Shown: positions 43,501 to 54,262 of the stretch, piece by piece | How the letters are laid out: each line of letters starts with the position of its first letter | Numbering within the stretch: position 1 is the first letter of the stretch | From: Leguminivora glycinivorella | Lineage: Eukaryota > Arthropoda > Insecta > Lepidoptera > Tortricidae | DNA: 64,000 nt | NCBI RefSeq assembly: GCF_023078275.1 | Contig: NC_062975.1 | Location: forward strand, 15,847,141 to 15,911,140 | Reading direction: 5' to 3' | Program-made: the position numbers and the translations under genes | Notes under the pieces: generated by a model | Told to the model about the DNA's origin: nothing | The model's database searches: none | The model's input: the letters and a program-made list of their open reading frames with translations, nothing else

Positions 43501-46500
43501 AAGGGTATTTTGATGCCTTAAAGATGTCCACCTGTAGTGTGAAATGGTGTGGAAAGGTAACAAGAAGCTCAAATTTAAAAACAGACGGCATTACATTCCA
43601 CAAATAAGTCATTTATTCAGAGCCGGCATATAATTCTGTCCCTTTTCATCTGGCGCGACTGCCCGCCGTCCTTGAAACGGCCAATCACTTAACACATTCC
43701 CCGCCCGCTCCTCGCACCCCAAACACTGGTGACTCGTATCGCGAACCAAATATACAAGACTGCCACTCTATAGGAGGTTCTCTGTGGCGTGAGCAAATGC
43801 TAGAAGCAAATATGTACATAATATAATGATTAAAACTGACTGTCTGACAACAAAAGCTCAAAATATGTGCATTGCGAAGCTCCTTGTACAGTCGCTATCT
43901 GATATATCGGAGCGGGGAAAGTGCTCACAAATATCGGAACATACATCGGTCGCAATTTGTCCCCTTCGACGGCGACTGTACCATTTCTAAAGAAGAAATC
44001 AATAGACAATATTGCGCACTAAAAGGTTTTGGTAGTTGATGAGATCATTTCAAACAGATCTGATCAATGTACTCGTTAGTGCGTTTTCACATTATTCGAT
44101 CCGATATCGGAACTATCGGAAGTCGGAAGGATTTCAAAGGCAAAAATCAAAGATGGCGGCTTAAATGTATGGGATATCGGTCCGACATCCGATATCGGAT
44201 CGGATAATGTGAAAACGCACTTAGATTTGTATCACTTCGAGTCTTATCAAGGTAATACCACAACCAGTTCTAAATATTATCAAATTGTTTTCTCAGAATC
44301 GGGCTCCCGGAGTAAGTACCTATGCTATTGGCAATCTAAGTATGTATCAAAATATGTTTTTGTCGTGTGATAGCATTTTTCTTATTGTATATACTGTATA
44401 GTAACAGCCATTCGATGACTGTATCTAAATAAACCTATAGGCAATAGATAGCCGCCTATTTTCAGTTGGTCGACTCTGTAACAATTTGTATGTTAAAGGA
44501 AAGAAATGCAATACAACTATTTGTGACAAACAGCCCAAGCGCCCGCATTAGAGTCCGTCAAAGCGAACTGCACCGAATTTTCATAGAATAGTTATTTGTT
44601 ATACAAGGGGGCAAAGTTGTATTTTAACGCCGAGTGTGGAATTGAAAAACGAGCAAGTGAAAAGATTCTATAGTTGAACCACGAGCGAAGCGAGTGGTTC
44701 AAGAATAGAATCCTGAACTTGCGAGTTTTTACCACACGAGAAGTAAAATACATTTGCACCCGTGTGTAACACAAAACTTTTCCCCTCACTATATAGCGAG
44801 GAAACTACAACGCAAAAAATGCGTTTATCACTGCTTCCAGTAGTTCCACAGGTGGTAAATCATCTTTATTACTAGATTCACCTACTTTTATCAATTTTAA
44901 AGCAGTTAATTTGACTTTATTCAAGGTCAATTTACTTTACCCACTAGTGGATAAAATGCGTTTTTACCCGCTGGTATTAAAGGACAAAACACGTGTTTCC
45001 GAGCTAGTGAGGGGAAAATACATTTCCGAGCTTCATTGTTACCAAATCCATGCAGAGTTATGTTGGTCCCACTCTGCAAATATTGATTCGTCAATTCACC
45101 GAGAGAATTAGCTTTATTTACACAACAATTAATAGTGTACAGATGTAGAATTTTATACCTCGAGACAGAGCCAGTAACCTGAATGTGCAGTAGTTTTTGC
45201 GCGGCCTTGTGGCCTAAAGGGCAGTATGTGGCTCAGTAGGCTCGCTGCGAAAGCAGGCCGCTCCAGGTAGGGTGGGAAACTCAGACCATGGTTCAATGGA
45301 TTATGAACGGCCGTTCCCAGAACCGCTCAGATTTCTTATGGTAATAAAATGATTGGATTGATATGCGATTCTGAATTGTGTCTTAAAATGGTTTTGACTA
45401 TGTATGGATAACGGTTTTTTGTGTAAGTTAATTACTAATTAATTAGGTATGGGGGTCTCGCAGAATCAAGTGAACTTTTAACGATTTATACAAAAGTTTC
45501 AGCTGCCCCGTTGACTGTGCGTCGGTCTATAAACGAATATGGCTTGAAAATTGGACAGTCACCGGCATAAATAAGTGATGATTCTTTTAATCCCTTGTTG
45601 CTTTTAATCGTTTGACAATTTCGTGTGACATTTCAAACAAGACGTTAAAGTGATAAGGTATAGAAATCGTTACATATTTATCCCGGTGACTGGACACACG
45701 TTTCGGTTTCCGTCGAAGCAGATTATTTCAAGTTAATAACAATGTGCACTAGTAACGCGTATGTGTACCTATACTTATAATTAGTATCATCAAGTCGCAT
45801 GTCGCATGCAATACCTTTAGGCCTATTATATCTGCTGGAAAACACTGGTTTTATCGGAGACCACGGGGGGAGAACGTCTTCCTCGAAACGTAGAGGTTAG
45901 TTTCTAAATGGTTAAATAGATGTGGATTGTTGTTGGTACGAGTAAAAACTTGTTGATGTTGATTTATAAACCTAATTGCGTTTGAAAGAACTCAAGATGA
46001 GCATGAAAGTGCACTATTGTAAACCATCCTGTTTCGTCGACCAATTACGACACACCGTGACGACTCCAATCCGGGCCCGGAGCCCTAACTGGAAAAGCAT
46101 TGTTCGGCTAAGCCTCTTATTGCGCAACTAGTGATGACATCCCATTGTCGGCCTAAAGACGTTTCGTCTCGAATTGCTGTTAAAGAGGTATTGTAAGAGC
46201 ATTGCGTCAGTGCGCTTTCGGAAAAAGTACAAGGAAATTGACGGATATTGTGGTGGAAAAACGACGGTGACACTGCAACAATAACGCAGTTCTGCTGTTA
46301 TCTGCGGGCCTAGCACACTAGTCTGATATGGCTTATCGTCACGTGATAGGCTATATCACGCTACCATGCTTGGCCGCCTGCACGCCATATTTGAAGAAAA
46401 CAGTCTATTTCTTAGGTATATCTGCCATCAAACAACAACAGTAACGTGTTGTTATGTTTTACATTTTCTCACTTCCTATTCTGGTATCGGCTTATTGAAT

Positions 46501-47993
46501 CGTCCTGTTCGTTTTATGTCACGCTCTTAATTTCGTTCTATTCTGTTTTCGTCACCCGCTCATCATTTATCACTTTCGTCAGTAGTCTTTGATCATATAA
46601 GTTCTTCATTGTCGAGTCTTTTTCTTGTTTCGACTCATTCGAACGAACCCTTATAATTATTGACGTCTAGATAATAGTAAAATTCGCCATTCAGTGTCTA
46701 GAATGACTAGAATCCGATTCAGATGAGCATTGTTTGTGATTGATCTTTAAGGTCATGTCAAAACCATGTTACAGCCGTAACAAATTGTTAATGAGATTCG
46801 GGCTCGAGACCATAAGCAAGACAAAACACAAAATAAAATGTGTGTCTGAACAAAAATAAATAATAAAGTAAGTAGGTAGGTATCTTATGGGCCATTTTTT
46901 TCAAAGTTATCCACCCCACTTTTTGTAACATAGGTATTTTTTACGCGATTCATACTCAGAATGGCGAGGTCTTTCGATCCTGATAGGAGAAAAAAATGCT
47001 CCAAGATTTCCATACATTTTTCAGACCTTCCATACTTATTAAAGCGCTCTGTAACTGCTCTGTAATTAAAGCGCTCTGCACTTTATTGTAATAAAATAGT
47101 TAATTGTGTTTGACGTTAAATTTTAACCCCCTTATTCATAAACGTTCACTAAAGCCGATAAAGTTCGTTTGCCCCTTTCCGACGTATTGGTCTGATAGAA
47201 AGGGACAAACGAACTTTTCCCCTCATAGCTCGGCACGTGTTTTGTAACTTTAATACCAGCGGAACGTTTATCCAATAAGGGTAAAGTAATTTGATGAACT
47301 AACCTACTTAGTAAAACAACAAAGAATTTACATTTATTCAATTAATTAAAACGTTAATACAATAAATCCTTAATTACTAACAATTTTACTTCATAATTCA
47401 GGATTCTATCAACTAAATAAATTAAAATCCTTTCACAAATAATTCCACTCGGAAAATAACCTAAATAACTATAACTAACTAAATCCACCTCGAGTCCCGG
47501 TCCGACACGTCAAAGCGAGCTGGAACACGATCCCGGCTTCGCTTGATCGCTTTTTCTTTAGTGTATGGTAAGTATCTATTTCAGTTTATAACTTTAGTGT
47601 ACTTACGTAGTTATAATTATAACCAACGGAAGCGGCGAGATGATCATGGAACTCAAGCTACTATAATTATGTCTTATTGAAACAAAGACTGAATAATTCA
47701 TTAAAATTAATCCTTGATCTAATTAAGTTGTTTAGTCTATATCGTATTGCAGTGATTCATAATCGGAAATGTGTACTGTAAACTAGCAATTACGTCTATC
47801 ATGCCCGTGAGCATTCCGAGTATACAGAGGTTAAACTTAATAAAAAAATGATTTTGGTACGGTTTTACTCTCACTATCAGGTGGATGGTATGTTTGTTTG
47901 CCACCGACGTGGTATAAAGAAAAACTTACATTTAGCTGTGACGAGCGAGGCAGCGGCGAGGGGCGCGAGCAGCCGCCACACGAGTGCAGCCAT
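28533..47993 (-). CDS. Secreted pancreatic-lipase-family protein with PLAT-like domain and long Thr/Pro-rich tail, 14 exons
   Basis: Predicted extracellular neutral lipase. Exons, minus: 47930-47993, 37622-37763, 34290-34430, 33831-33999, 33454-33568, 32765-32880, 32376-32571, 31688-31853, 31212-31329, 30799-30919, 30222-30398, 29997-30084, 29496-29918, 28533-29204. All are GT-AG; phases match except that exon 6 lacks one base. With that base counted, the protein is about 902 aa. Residues 1-20 are a signal peptide (MAALVWRLLAP...SLVTA). CYGEFGCFEDSGPF is the family's N-terminal signature. The catalytic triad is visible: Ser about 229 in GFSLGAHVAGFAG, Asp about 252 in ITGLDPAGP (spanning the exon 6/7 junction), His about 340 in LCNHRRAYKFF. 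Exons 10-12 (about residues 410-538) fit a PLAT beta-sandwich. Residues 539-902 are a low-complexity tail rich in Thr, Pro, Ala and Glu, much longer than mammalian pancreatic lipase (about 450 aa mature). An intact triad predicts activity; the substrate is unknown. Confidence 0.92.
30581..30772. mobile_element. Non-autonomous interspersed element, copy 2, flanked by an 8-bp direct repeat
   Basis: Matches 8928-9157. GTAACACC occurs immediately on both sides (30573-30580 and 30773-30780), an apparent 8-bp target duplication as made by hAT transposases. In the lipase intron between exons 10 and 11, ending 27 bp from exon 10. Confidence 0.75.
32939..33215 (-). repeat. About 300-bp interspersed element, copy C
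   Basis: Inverted relative to copies A and B in RUVBL1: contains 'agatggcagtctatgcaatg' and 'cacctttggggtacgctcag'. In the lipase intron between exons 5 and 6. Confidence 0.75.
33655..33815 (-). pseudogene. Old decayed copy of lipase exon 4
   Basis: The minus strand shows 'tcagcagcttggggctggg' as in exon 4, then a residue string GIVHGLGKDWKNVGDNI resembling RIIVHGFGSNCDNVWVY of the exon. The frame is broken elsewhere and there is a long divergent stretch. It lies 3' of exon 4 (33831-33999), repeating the pattern seen in Ipo13. Confidence 0.7.
34491..37039. other. Lipase intron 2, no gene seen
   Basis: Contains an AT-rich stretch, an imperfect palindrome at 35110-35170 ('ctagaatctagac' arms), and a repeat remnant at 35380-35830 with 'tgtcgccatctag' and 'gagatggcgcgc' boxes ending in (AAAT)n. 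No coding signal was recognised. Confidence 0.45.
37040..37621 (-). repeat. About 150-bp tandem array derived from lipase exon 2
   Basis: Units start near 37100, 37247 and 37398, plus a fragment at 37040-37099, and repeat exon 2 (37622-37763): 'gctctcttctgttcccatat' recurs, followed by 'catcgaggcgcg' and 'cctcctcggtcgg'. Donor positions are variably kept (GTGAGAG, GTAAGAG). The open minus-strand frame across 36902-37432 is an accident of the repeats. All copies lie 3' of the exon. Confidence 0.85.
38040..38235 (-). repeat. Copy of the 'cttcgctcg / aaaagacggacaaac' element
   Basis: Begins 'ctagcttttgcccgcggctt' and ends 'aaaagacggacaaacacac'; opposite orientation to the copies at 17840-18235. 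In lipase intron 1. Confidence 0.55.
39174..40822. mobile_element. Putative 1.65-kb insertion bounded by an 11-bp direct repeat
   Basis: AATGTCTACTA occurs at 39163-39173 and 40823-40833. Just inside each end are 'caattccggaa' motifs (several near 39200-39260, two near 40775-40812). The interior is AT-rich with a nested SINE and no transposase. The direct repeat looks like a target duplication, but terminal inverted repeats are weak. Confidence 0.45.
39710..39905 (+). mobile_element. tRNA-derived SINE
   Basis: GACCGGTCTGGCGCAGTCGG A-box region, GGGTTCGAATCCCGG B box, tail 'gaatgtcctataatattta'. Nested in the 39174-40822 segment. Confidence 0.8.
40867..41273. mobile_element. Third copy of the 'tacaagggggcaaagttgta' TIR family
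   Basis: Shares the same body as 44590-45017, with a shortened central palindrome and a missing right TIR. It ends about 180 bp before the odorant-receptor fragment. Confidence 0.7.
41454..41800 (+). pseudogene. Odorant receptor first-exon fragment, frameshifted
   Basis: The ORF from ATG 41454 carries lepidopteran odorant-receptor hallmarks: DPNRPLFGPNYWLLNKIGM, QYMELFVIGSDLDLVLMNLK and VCVIKANTYM. After this the match continues in a second frame (FWQENWRQIIEL, about 41727-41763) and then a third (ITEADKFERDN, about 41768-41800). There is thus one extra base near 41724 and one missing near 41765. No downstream receptor exons were found. It sits in lipase intron 1 on the opposite strand. Odorant receptors are seven-transmembrane ligand-gated channels acting with Orco in antennal neurons; this copy is either a pseudogene or damaged by sequencing indels. 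Confidence 0.8.
42716..43268 (-). repeat. 'gggttccgtag / aaccggccaag' repeat, inverted copy
   Basis: Begins 'tttagggttccgtagtcaac', contains a (CCGT)n run at 42775-42792 and ends 'cacgctcttggccggttttt'. It is the reverse complement of 58089-58634. A common lepidopteran interspersed family. Confidence 0.75.
43524..43604 (+). pseudogene. THAP zinc-finger N-terminal fragment
   Basis: 27 codons, starting MSTCSVKWCGKV and ending GITFHK before TAA at 43605. The Cys-x4-Cys start and the GITFH block match the N-terminal C2CH half of THAP domains (DNA-binding; found in P-element-like transposases and many insect proteins). The remaining Cys/His and the AVPTIF end are absent. Probably a relic of a transposase first exon, in lipase intron 1. 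Confidence 0.5.
44079..44221. mobile_element. Hairpin MITE ('gtgcgttttcacattat' ends)
   Basis: Left AGTGCGTTTTCACATTATTC and right complement ending at 44221; the inner arms are GATCCGATATCGGA-like. A related copy is at 56218-56358. Confidence 0.8.
44590..45017. mobile_element. Fourth copy of the 'tacaagggggcaaagttgta' TIR family
   Basis: Uninterrupted body: starts 'agttatttgttatacaaggg', ends 'gagctagtgaggggaaaata'. Serves as the empty-site reference for the MITE at 24217. In lipase intron 1. Confidence 0.75.
45020..47126. other. Lipase intron 1 DNA without recognised genes
   Basis: AT-rich sequence with no supported ORF and no repeat family I can name. Confidence 0.35.
47127..47280. repeat. 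Truncated hairpin MITE fused to a remnant of the 'tacaaggggg' family
   Basis: 47127-47215 matches the 26102-26239 hairpin; 47216-47280 ('ccctcatagctcgg..acgtgttttg..taataccagcgg') matches the inner end of the TIR family. The two relics are directly joined. Confidence 0.55.
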
Positions 47994-48120
47994 CCATACG
48001 GTCCGGCATTCACGACCTGTCGACAATTTTATAAATATACAAAGAGGAAACTGACTGACAGACTAACACATCAACACACAGCCGAAACCTCTGGTCCTGG
48101 AGATTCCAGGCACGTAGGTC

Positions 48121-48132
48121 CCTTATATAAGG
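48121..48132 (-). promoter_or_regulatory. TATA-like element upstream of the lipase gene
   Basis: The 12-bp palindrome CCTTATATAAGG lies about 130 bp upstream of the lipase start codon (47993) and contains TATATAA on both strands. A TCAGTC-type initiator on the minus strand lies near 48050-48060. That spacing is longer than the usual 30 bp, so these may belong to alternative starts. Functional use is inferred. Confidence 0.35.
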
Positions 48133-51100
48133 TGTAGAGGAGCACTAAGAACGGATTTTTCAAAATTCACCTTCTAAGGGGGTGAAATGGGGGTCCAAAG
48201 TTTGTATGGGAAAACTAGATTAGATTAGTAGTTATTATATATAGTTTTCGTGTGATGATGATTTTTTTATGCGATAGGAGCAAACGAGTAGACAGGTCGC
48301 CTGATGGTAATCGGAAGTGGTCACTGCCGGCCGTGGACACCTGAAACACCAGAAGGTCGGAGGTGCGTTGCCGACCTTCAAGATGGGTGTACGCCTTTAT
48401 CTGTTTTTAGGTTTATGGGTAAAGATCTCATAGACATAATATTAAGGATAAGGACAGACAACAATGAGTTAGGTAGGACCCCTGAATCTAAGTTTACAAT
48501 CAATGACCATGACGTTTGTGCTATCGAGAAACCCCTATATAGTCGAGAAACCTATTCTAAAACTACAAAAACATGGCAAAAACTCAAGAGGGATACCGAC
48601 TCGTCGCGCAAACAATTATTAATTAATTAAATGCAAGAATTAGCATCTCCGGAAACCGGTGCACGCAAGCACATCATCCTAACGATCATCGATCACAATG
48701 GTCCTTCATAAAAAACGTGGTAATTGCTAATTCAAGATTTTGCGGTGAGATAATCTAACCGCATATTTCAGGCGTAAGAAAACTCGCGCAAAACATGAAA
48801 TCGTTCGGAGTTTACGTGTATACCGAGGTGTTCAAGAAGTAGAACTACACGAGCTTTTTCCATCGTCCCCATTCTACCATTAGGCTTTTAAACGCAGGGC
48901 CGGTTTCCACCATCACTTTACCTCTAGATATTTCACCAAGCCGCACCACGAAGCGCTTTGCTTCTTCTTTTTAACTCCCGACGCAAAAACGACGAGGTGT
49001 TCTAAGTTTGACGTGTCTGTCTGTCTGTCTGTGTGTGTGTCTGTCTGTGGCACCGTAGCACGGATGAACCGATTTAGATGTAGTTTTTTGTTTGAAAGCT
49101 AAGTTATTTGAGCCGGGGTTCGAAATCGAAAGTCGCACGCTCTTACCACTAGGCCACCAGCGCGCATATTATCCAGCTCATATAACCCAATAACTTAAAA
49201 ATCAAGGGTGCAGCAAGGCAACTTCTGGGCGGGCGAGTTCCATCGTAGGCCACGTCTTCGCCTCAGCTAGCCGAGCCTTAGGCCTTGAGTATGTTATACT
49301 TAAGTAAATTATTATCATATTAGAAGAAAAAAAAAACAGTTCCAACTGTACTCGAGAAATCGGCGAACCTGCCATTTGAAGTCTGTTAATAGTTAAGAGA
49401 TTACCTACTGAGGTTACCTAACTGCAGCTGTTGTATAAAGTCGTCAGTCATATTTAGATTTAAGATATGTTAATTCGAGTAACTATTCATAACTTGAGGC
49501 ATGCCTCGTTACATAAGGACTAGAACTTCCTATTTATTATATCATTAGTATCAATTTCCTGGTTCCTGATTGCTTAGCTGGCTGTCAAATTAAGAAGGTA
49601 TAAATTACAAGATGCATACAACCATTGTTTTGGAGCAGCATAGCTGTTATTTTCATTACTCATCAGGCGCGAGCCAACATCGCTTCAAGTAAATCAATTT
49701 TAGGCAAGCCGGTGGGAAACGGCTTGTATTGACCAGCCGCTGATGTTACCTAATTACTTATTTCTGAGTAAGTCGTTCAGTTTGGGAAATGGCGAAAATC
49801 TGTTCTCTGCAGCTCGCATTTCTCCTCGAATTTTCGTAAAGTTTCAATATCGGGATTCGTTGGACTACTAACAATGAACACTGAACGATATCCTGTCATT
49901 TATTCGGTGAAGAAGGAGCCATAATCAGTAGGTAACCTTCGAGACTCCCGACCTCAGATTGGGTATTTATTTAGGTAACTTATCTCTTGCTATATCCTCG
50001 ACTCAAATAAGTAGGGTTTCGCTTGTGACCCCTTCACATATAATTTGGAACAGCGTTTAAACTGGTACGAATGAACCAAACGCTCGTCTCAACTCCGAGT
50101 ATTGGCGTCTGTGTTTTCGAGTGATGTATGGCATAATAATAGGTTTGCGACACGGATTCCGTTTCGTAGCTAGGTGTCCACTGAATGCAAACGGCCACAA
50201 AACAGGCGTTTATTGCTTATCCACTTAGTACGTTGTAATGGTTGTAAGGAAAACCATTAATGTAATATTTTAATTATGGGTCGTATGGCCAGTATTATCG
50301 TAGTTATTATGGCTTTACTACTACTAGTAACTAGTAATAGCTTCTTTATGGTGTAGGTGATAAACGAACAGATGAATCGCTTGATGATAAGCAAGTCATC
50401 AATCCTTGAGAGAGGCCCATCATAGTTTATAAGTGCACTGCTGGTGAAAAATGATCAAAATGATAACTAAATAAACGTAACTATATCAAGGAAACATTTT
50501 TTTTCCGGATTGGGCATGGCATTGTTTTTATTTAGGACATGAACTTAGATAAGAACAAGAACTGATACCTACAATACAATACAATACAATACAATACAAA
50601 GCATTTATTCATGGTAAACACACATAAAAAAAATACAAACAAATGGTTATAAAAAAAAAATACAGTATAAATATTGTTTACCACGAAATGGTCCCGCCTC
50701 AGCATATTGCTAACCATAAGGTCAGCGCTGATCTTCCGTCGAGACCATTTGTGGGCCATGGACGCAAACGTGCAGCACGGCCTATAATTTGAACTTTAAT
50801 AAATAATGTTATAATTATGCTGATGTCTAAGAAAGTTAGTGCTCAAATCGCCATACATCTAAATATGTCAAGTTTTAAAGACTACAATCGCTTGTTTTAT
50901 ATTTTGCTAACATTTCGGTATCGCGCACAAATGATCGTGTTTACTGGTAACGTGCAATTTTAGCGAAAGGTACGCTTGAATTACGTCATTGAAAGAGCCT
51001 AAGTGCCATGGAAAAAGAACAACCATAGGCTGTTTTGAAGGCAAGCCTTAAGAGCGTTATAACATTTCGGCGTCGGGCGAAATTAGGTATTTTACCCGCC

Positions 51101-51430
51101 GCGCGAGCCCAATATGCCGACCCTTTCTAGCACGTCTTATCACTCGCTCGCACTACAATAATGGACAAAACAATCTTGATCCTTTCTATGGAATTTTGAT
51201 AACAACCACAATCTACTATCTCGATATAAACTTTTGGTTTCTAATAAACATTATTTTGTACGAAAATACGAGAATATAGCGCGAAATAATATCAATTATG
51301 TTAAAATTTATTTAAAAAATTAAAGTAATAATTATAAAAGTAGATCCCATCCCAAATATTTGCTTTTGTTATATGATAAGTATTAGAGTAAAGTATAATT
51401 ATATTAATATGATGATAAAATAAGACAAAT
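48133..51430. other. Repeat-rich intergenic DNA upstream of the lipase gene
   Basis: Holds a 'cgcctgatggtaatcgg' family copy (48250-48420), a non-LTR tail-like block with a (TCTG)n run at about 49010-49047, an inverted tRNA-like SINE head at 49110-49165 (GGTTCGAAATCG B box on the minus strand), and an (ATACA)n microsatellite at 50570-50599. No gene is supported. Confidence 0.45.
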
Positions 51431-54262
51431 ACAATTCTAATTACTTCAAGGTGGTGCTCAGGGTCTGATGATGGAGCCAGATGGTGGTCACCAATACCAA
51501 TAAACAATATGACTATACAACTTCGTGGTTTACATGTCATTCTAGCATTTTCACTTTCACATTTCAAGTGCATATACCACGAGTATAGGTTTTCGGGTGT
51601 GCTGATTTAAAAATTAATGACCGATTTGGAATCTGACATTGCTGACTGTCACTTTGACACAAAAGTCGTCATGGGTGTCGTAAAATAGGTTTTAGGGGGT
51701 GCTGATTCCAAAATTAATGGCCAATGTGGAATCTGACATTGCTGACTGTCACTTTGACACAAAAGTCGTCATGGGTGTCGTCAAATAGGTTTGCGGGGGT
51801 GCTGATTCCAAAATTAATGAACAATGTGGAATCTGACATTGCTGACTGTCACTTTGACACAAAAGTCGTCATGGGTGTCGTAAAATAGGTTTTAGGGGTG
51901 CTGATTCCAAAATTAATGACCAATGTGGAATCTGACATTGCTGACTGTCACTTTGACACAAAAGTCGTCATGGGTGTCGTCAAATAGGTTTGCGGGGGTG
52001 CTGATTCCAAAATTAATGAACAATGTGGAATCTGACATTGCTGACTGTCACTTTGACACAAAAGTCGTCATGGGTGTCGTAAAATTGGTTTTAGGGGTGC
52101 TGATTCCAAAATTAATGACCAATGTGGAATCTAACATTGCTGACTGCCACTTTGACACAAAATTCATCATGGGTGTCGTAAAATAGGTTTTAGGGGGTGC
52201 TGATTCCAAACATAATGACTAATGTGGAATCTAACATTGCTGACTGTCACTTTGACACAAAAGTCGTCATGGGTGTCGTCAAATAGGTTTCCGGAGGTGC
52301 TGATTTGAAAATTAATGACCGATTTGGAATCTTGACATTGCTGACTGTCACTTTGACACAAAAGTCGTCATGGGTGTCTTCAAAAAGGTTTCCGGGGGTG
52401 CTGATTCCAAAATTAACGACTATTTTGGAATCTCACAGTGCTAATTGTAATTTTGACACAAAAGGAATCATGGGTGTAGTCAAATAGTTTTTAGGGGGCA
52501 CTGATTCCAAAATTAATGAAATGATTTAAAAAGTAATGACCGATTTGGAACCTGACATTGCACAGTACCCCTGGAAAGGAAACCTATTTGACGACACCCA
52601 TAACGACTTTTATGTCAAAGTGACAGTCAGCAATGTCAGATTCCAAATTGATCATTAATATTGAGATCAGTACCCATGAAAACCTATTTGAAGACACCCA
52701 TGATCACTTTTGTGTCAAAGTGACAGTCAACAGTGTCAGATTCCAAATTGGTCATTAGTTTTCAAACACCTCCGGATACCTATTTGACGACACCCATGAC
52801 GACTTTTGTGTCAAAGTGACAGTCAGCAATGTCAGATTCCAAATTGGTCACTAATTTTGGAATCAGCACCCCTAAAACCTATTTTACGACACCCATGACG
52901 ACTTTTGTGTCAAAGTGACAGTCAGCAATGTCAGATTGAACATTGGTCATTAATTTTGGAATCAGCACCCCTAAAACCTATTTTACGACACCCATGACGA
53001 CTTTTGTGTCAGAGTGACAGTCAGCAATGTCAGATTGAACATTGGTCATTAATTTTGGAATCAGCACCCCTAAAACCTATTTTACGACACCCATGACGAC
53101 TTTTGTGTCAGAGTGACAGTCAGCAATGTCAGGTTGAACATTGGTCATTAATTTTGGAATCAGCACCCCCTAAAACCTATTTTACGACACCCATGACGAC
53201 TTTTGTGTCAAAGTGACAGTCAGCAATGTCAGATTCCACATTGGTCATTAATTTTGGAATCAGCACCCCTAAAACCTATTTTACGACACCCATGACGACT
53301 TTTGTGTCAAAGTGACAGTCAGCAATGTCAGATTCCAAATTGGTCATTAATTTTGGAATCAGCACCCCTAAAACCTATTTTACGACACCCATGACGACTT
53401 TTGTGTCAGAGTGACAGTCAGCAATGTCAGATTGAACATTAGTCATTAATTTTGGAATCAGCACCTCCTAAAACCTATTTTACGACACCTATGACGACTT
53501 TTGTGTCAAAGTGACAGTCAGCAATGTCAGATTCCACATTGGTCATTAATGTTGGAATCAGCACCCCTAAAACCTATTTTACGACACCCATGACGACTTT
53601 TGTGTCAAAGTGACAGTCAGCAATGTCAGATTCCAAATTGGTCATTCATTTTGGAATCAGCACCCCTAAAACCTATTTTACGACACCCATGACGACTTTT
53701 GTGTCAGAGTGACAGTCAGCAATGTCAGATTGAACATTAGTCATTAATTTTGGAATCAGCACCTCCTAAAACCTATTTTACGACACCCATGACGACTTTT
53801 GTGTCAAAGTGACAGTCAGCAATCTGAGGTACTACATATTCGTAATCTGAAAGTAATCAAGTCAATAATTTCAGTTATTTTGAATCGACTATGATTCCGA
53901 ATTATTGGTAATAGTCATGATTGTATAGATGATTAGTGATTCCTTTACATGTAATGGTAATTTACCGTTTCACTTGATTACATTACAAGTAATCTGACAC
54001 CCAGTAGTGTCAGATTACAAAGTAAAATCAAGTAATCGTGTAATCCGGAATCGATTACGATTTCCCCATCTCTGGGTTTAGTTATATGGTTCATTGGTAC
54101 TGGTGACCACCATCTGGCTCCATCATCAGACCCTGAGTACCACCTCTTGTCAAAGGTCTTGTTGAGACGAACCCAACGAGCCTAAACACGAAGTCGTTTA
54201 CTTACATGGTTCACTGGTACTGGTGACCACCTTCTGGCTCCATCATCAGATCCCGAGTACCA
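51430..54262. repeat. Palindromic satellite: about 9 direct then about 13 inverted ~100-bp units
   Basis: The landmark 'gctgactgtcactttgacac' recurs every 99-101 bp from 51641 to about 52460. From about 52570 its reverse complement recurs with the same period to about 53820. The flanks are inverted too: 'ctgatgatggagccagatgg' near 51464 and its complement near 54107 and again near 54230. Units are 85-98% alike by eye. Short ORFs across the array are accidental. Transcription through it would give a long hairpin. Confidence 0.93.
53825..54070. repeat. Non-satellite spacer with 'aatcgattacgatttcccc' end
   Basis: Between the last inverted unit and the inverted flank lies about 245 bp with repeated 'gtaatctgac'/'gtcagattac' motifs, ending 'tttccccatctctggg'. 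It resembles a small inserted non-autonomous element. Confidence 0.4.

Noticed and set aside
51923..52487. ORFs with repeated peptide in the ~100-bp array
   Set aside because: The unit length is not a constant multiple of three and the same array is inverted on the other side; no start or splice context.
51590..53830. CRISPR-like regular spacing
   Set aside because: Units are contiguous repeats without unique spacers, in a eukaryotic genome.
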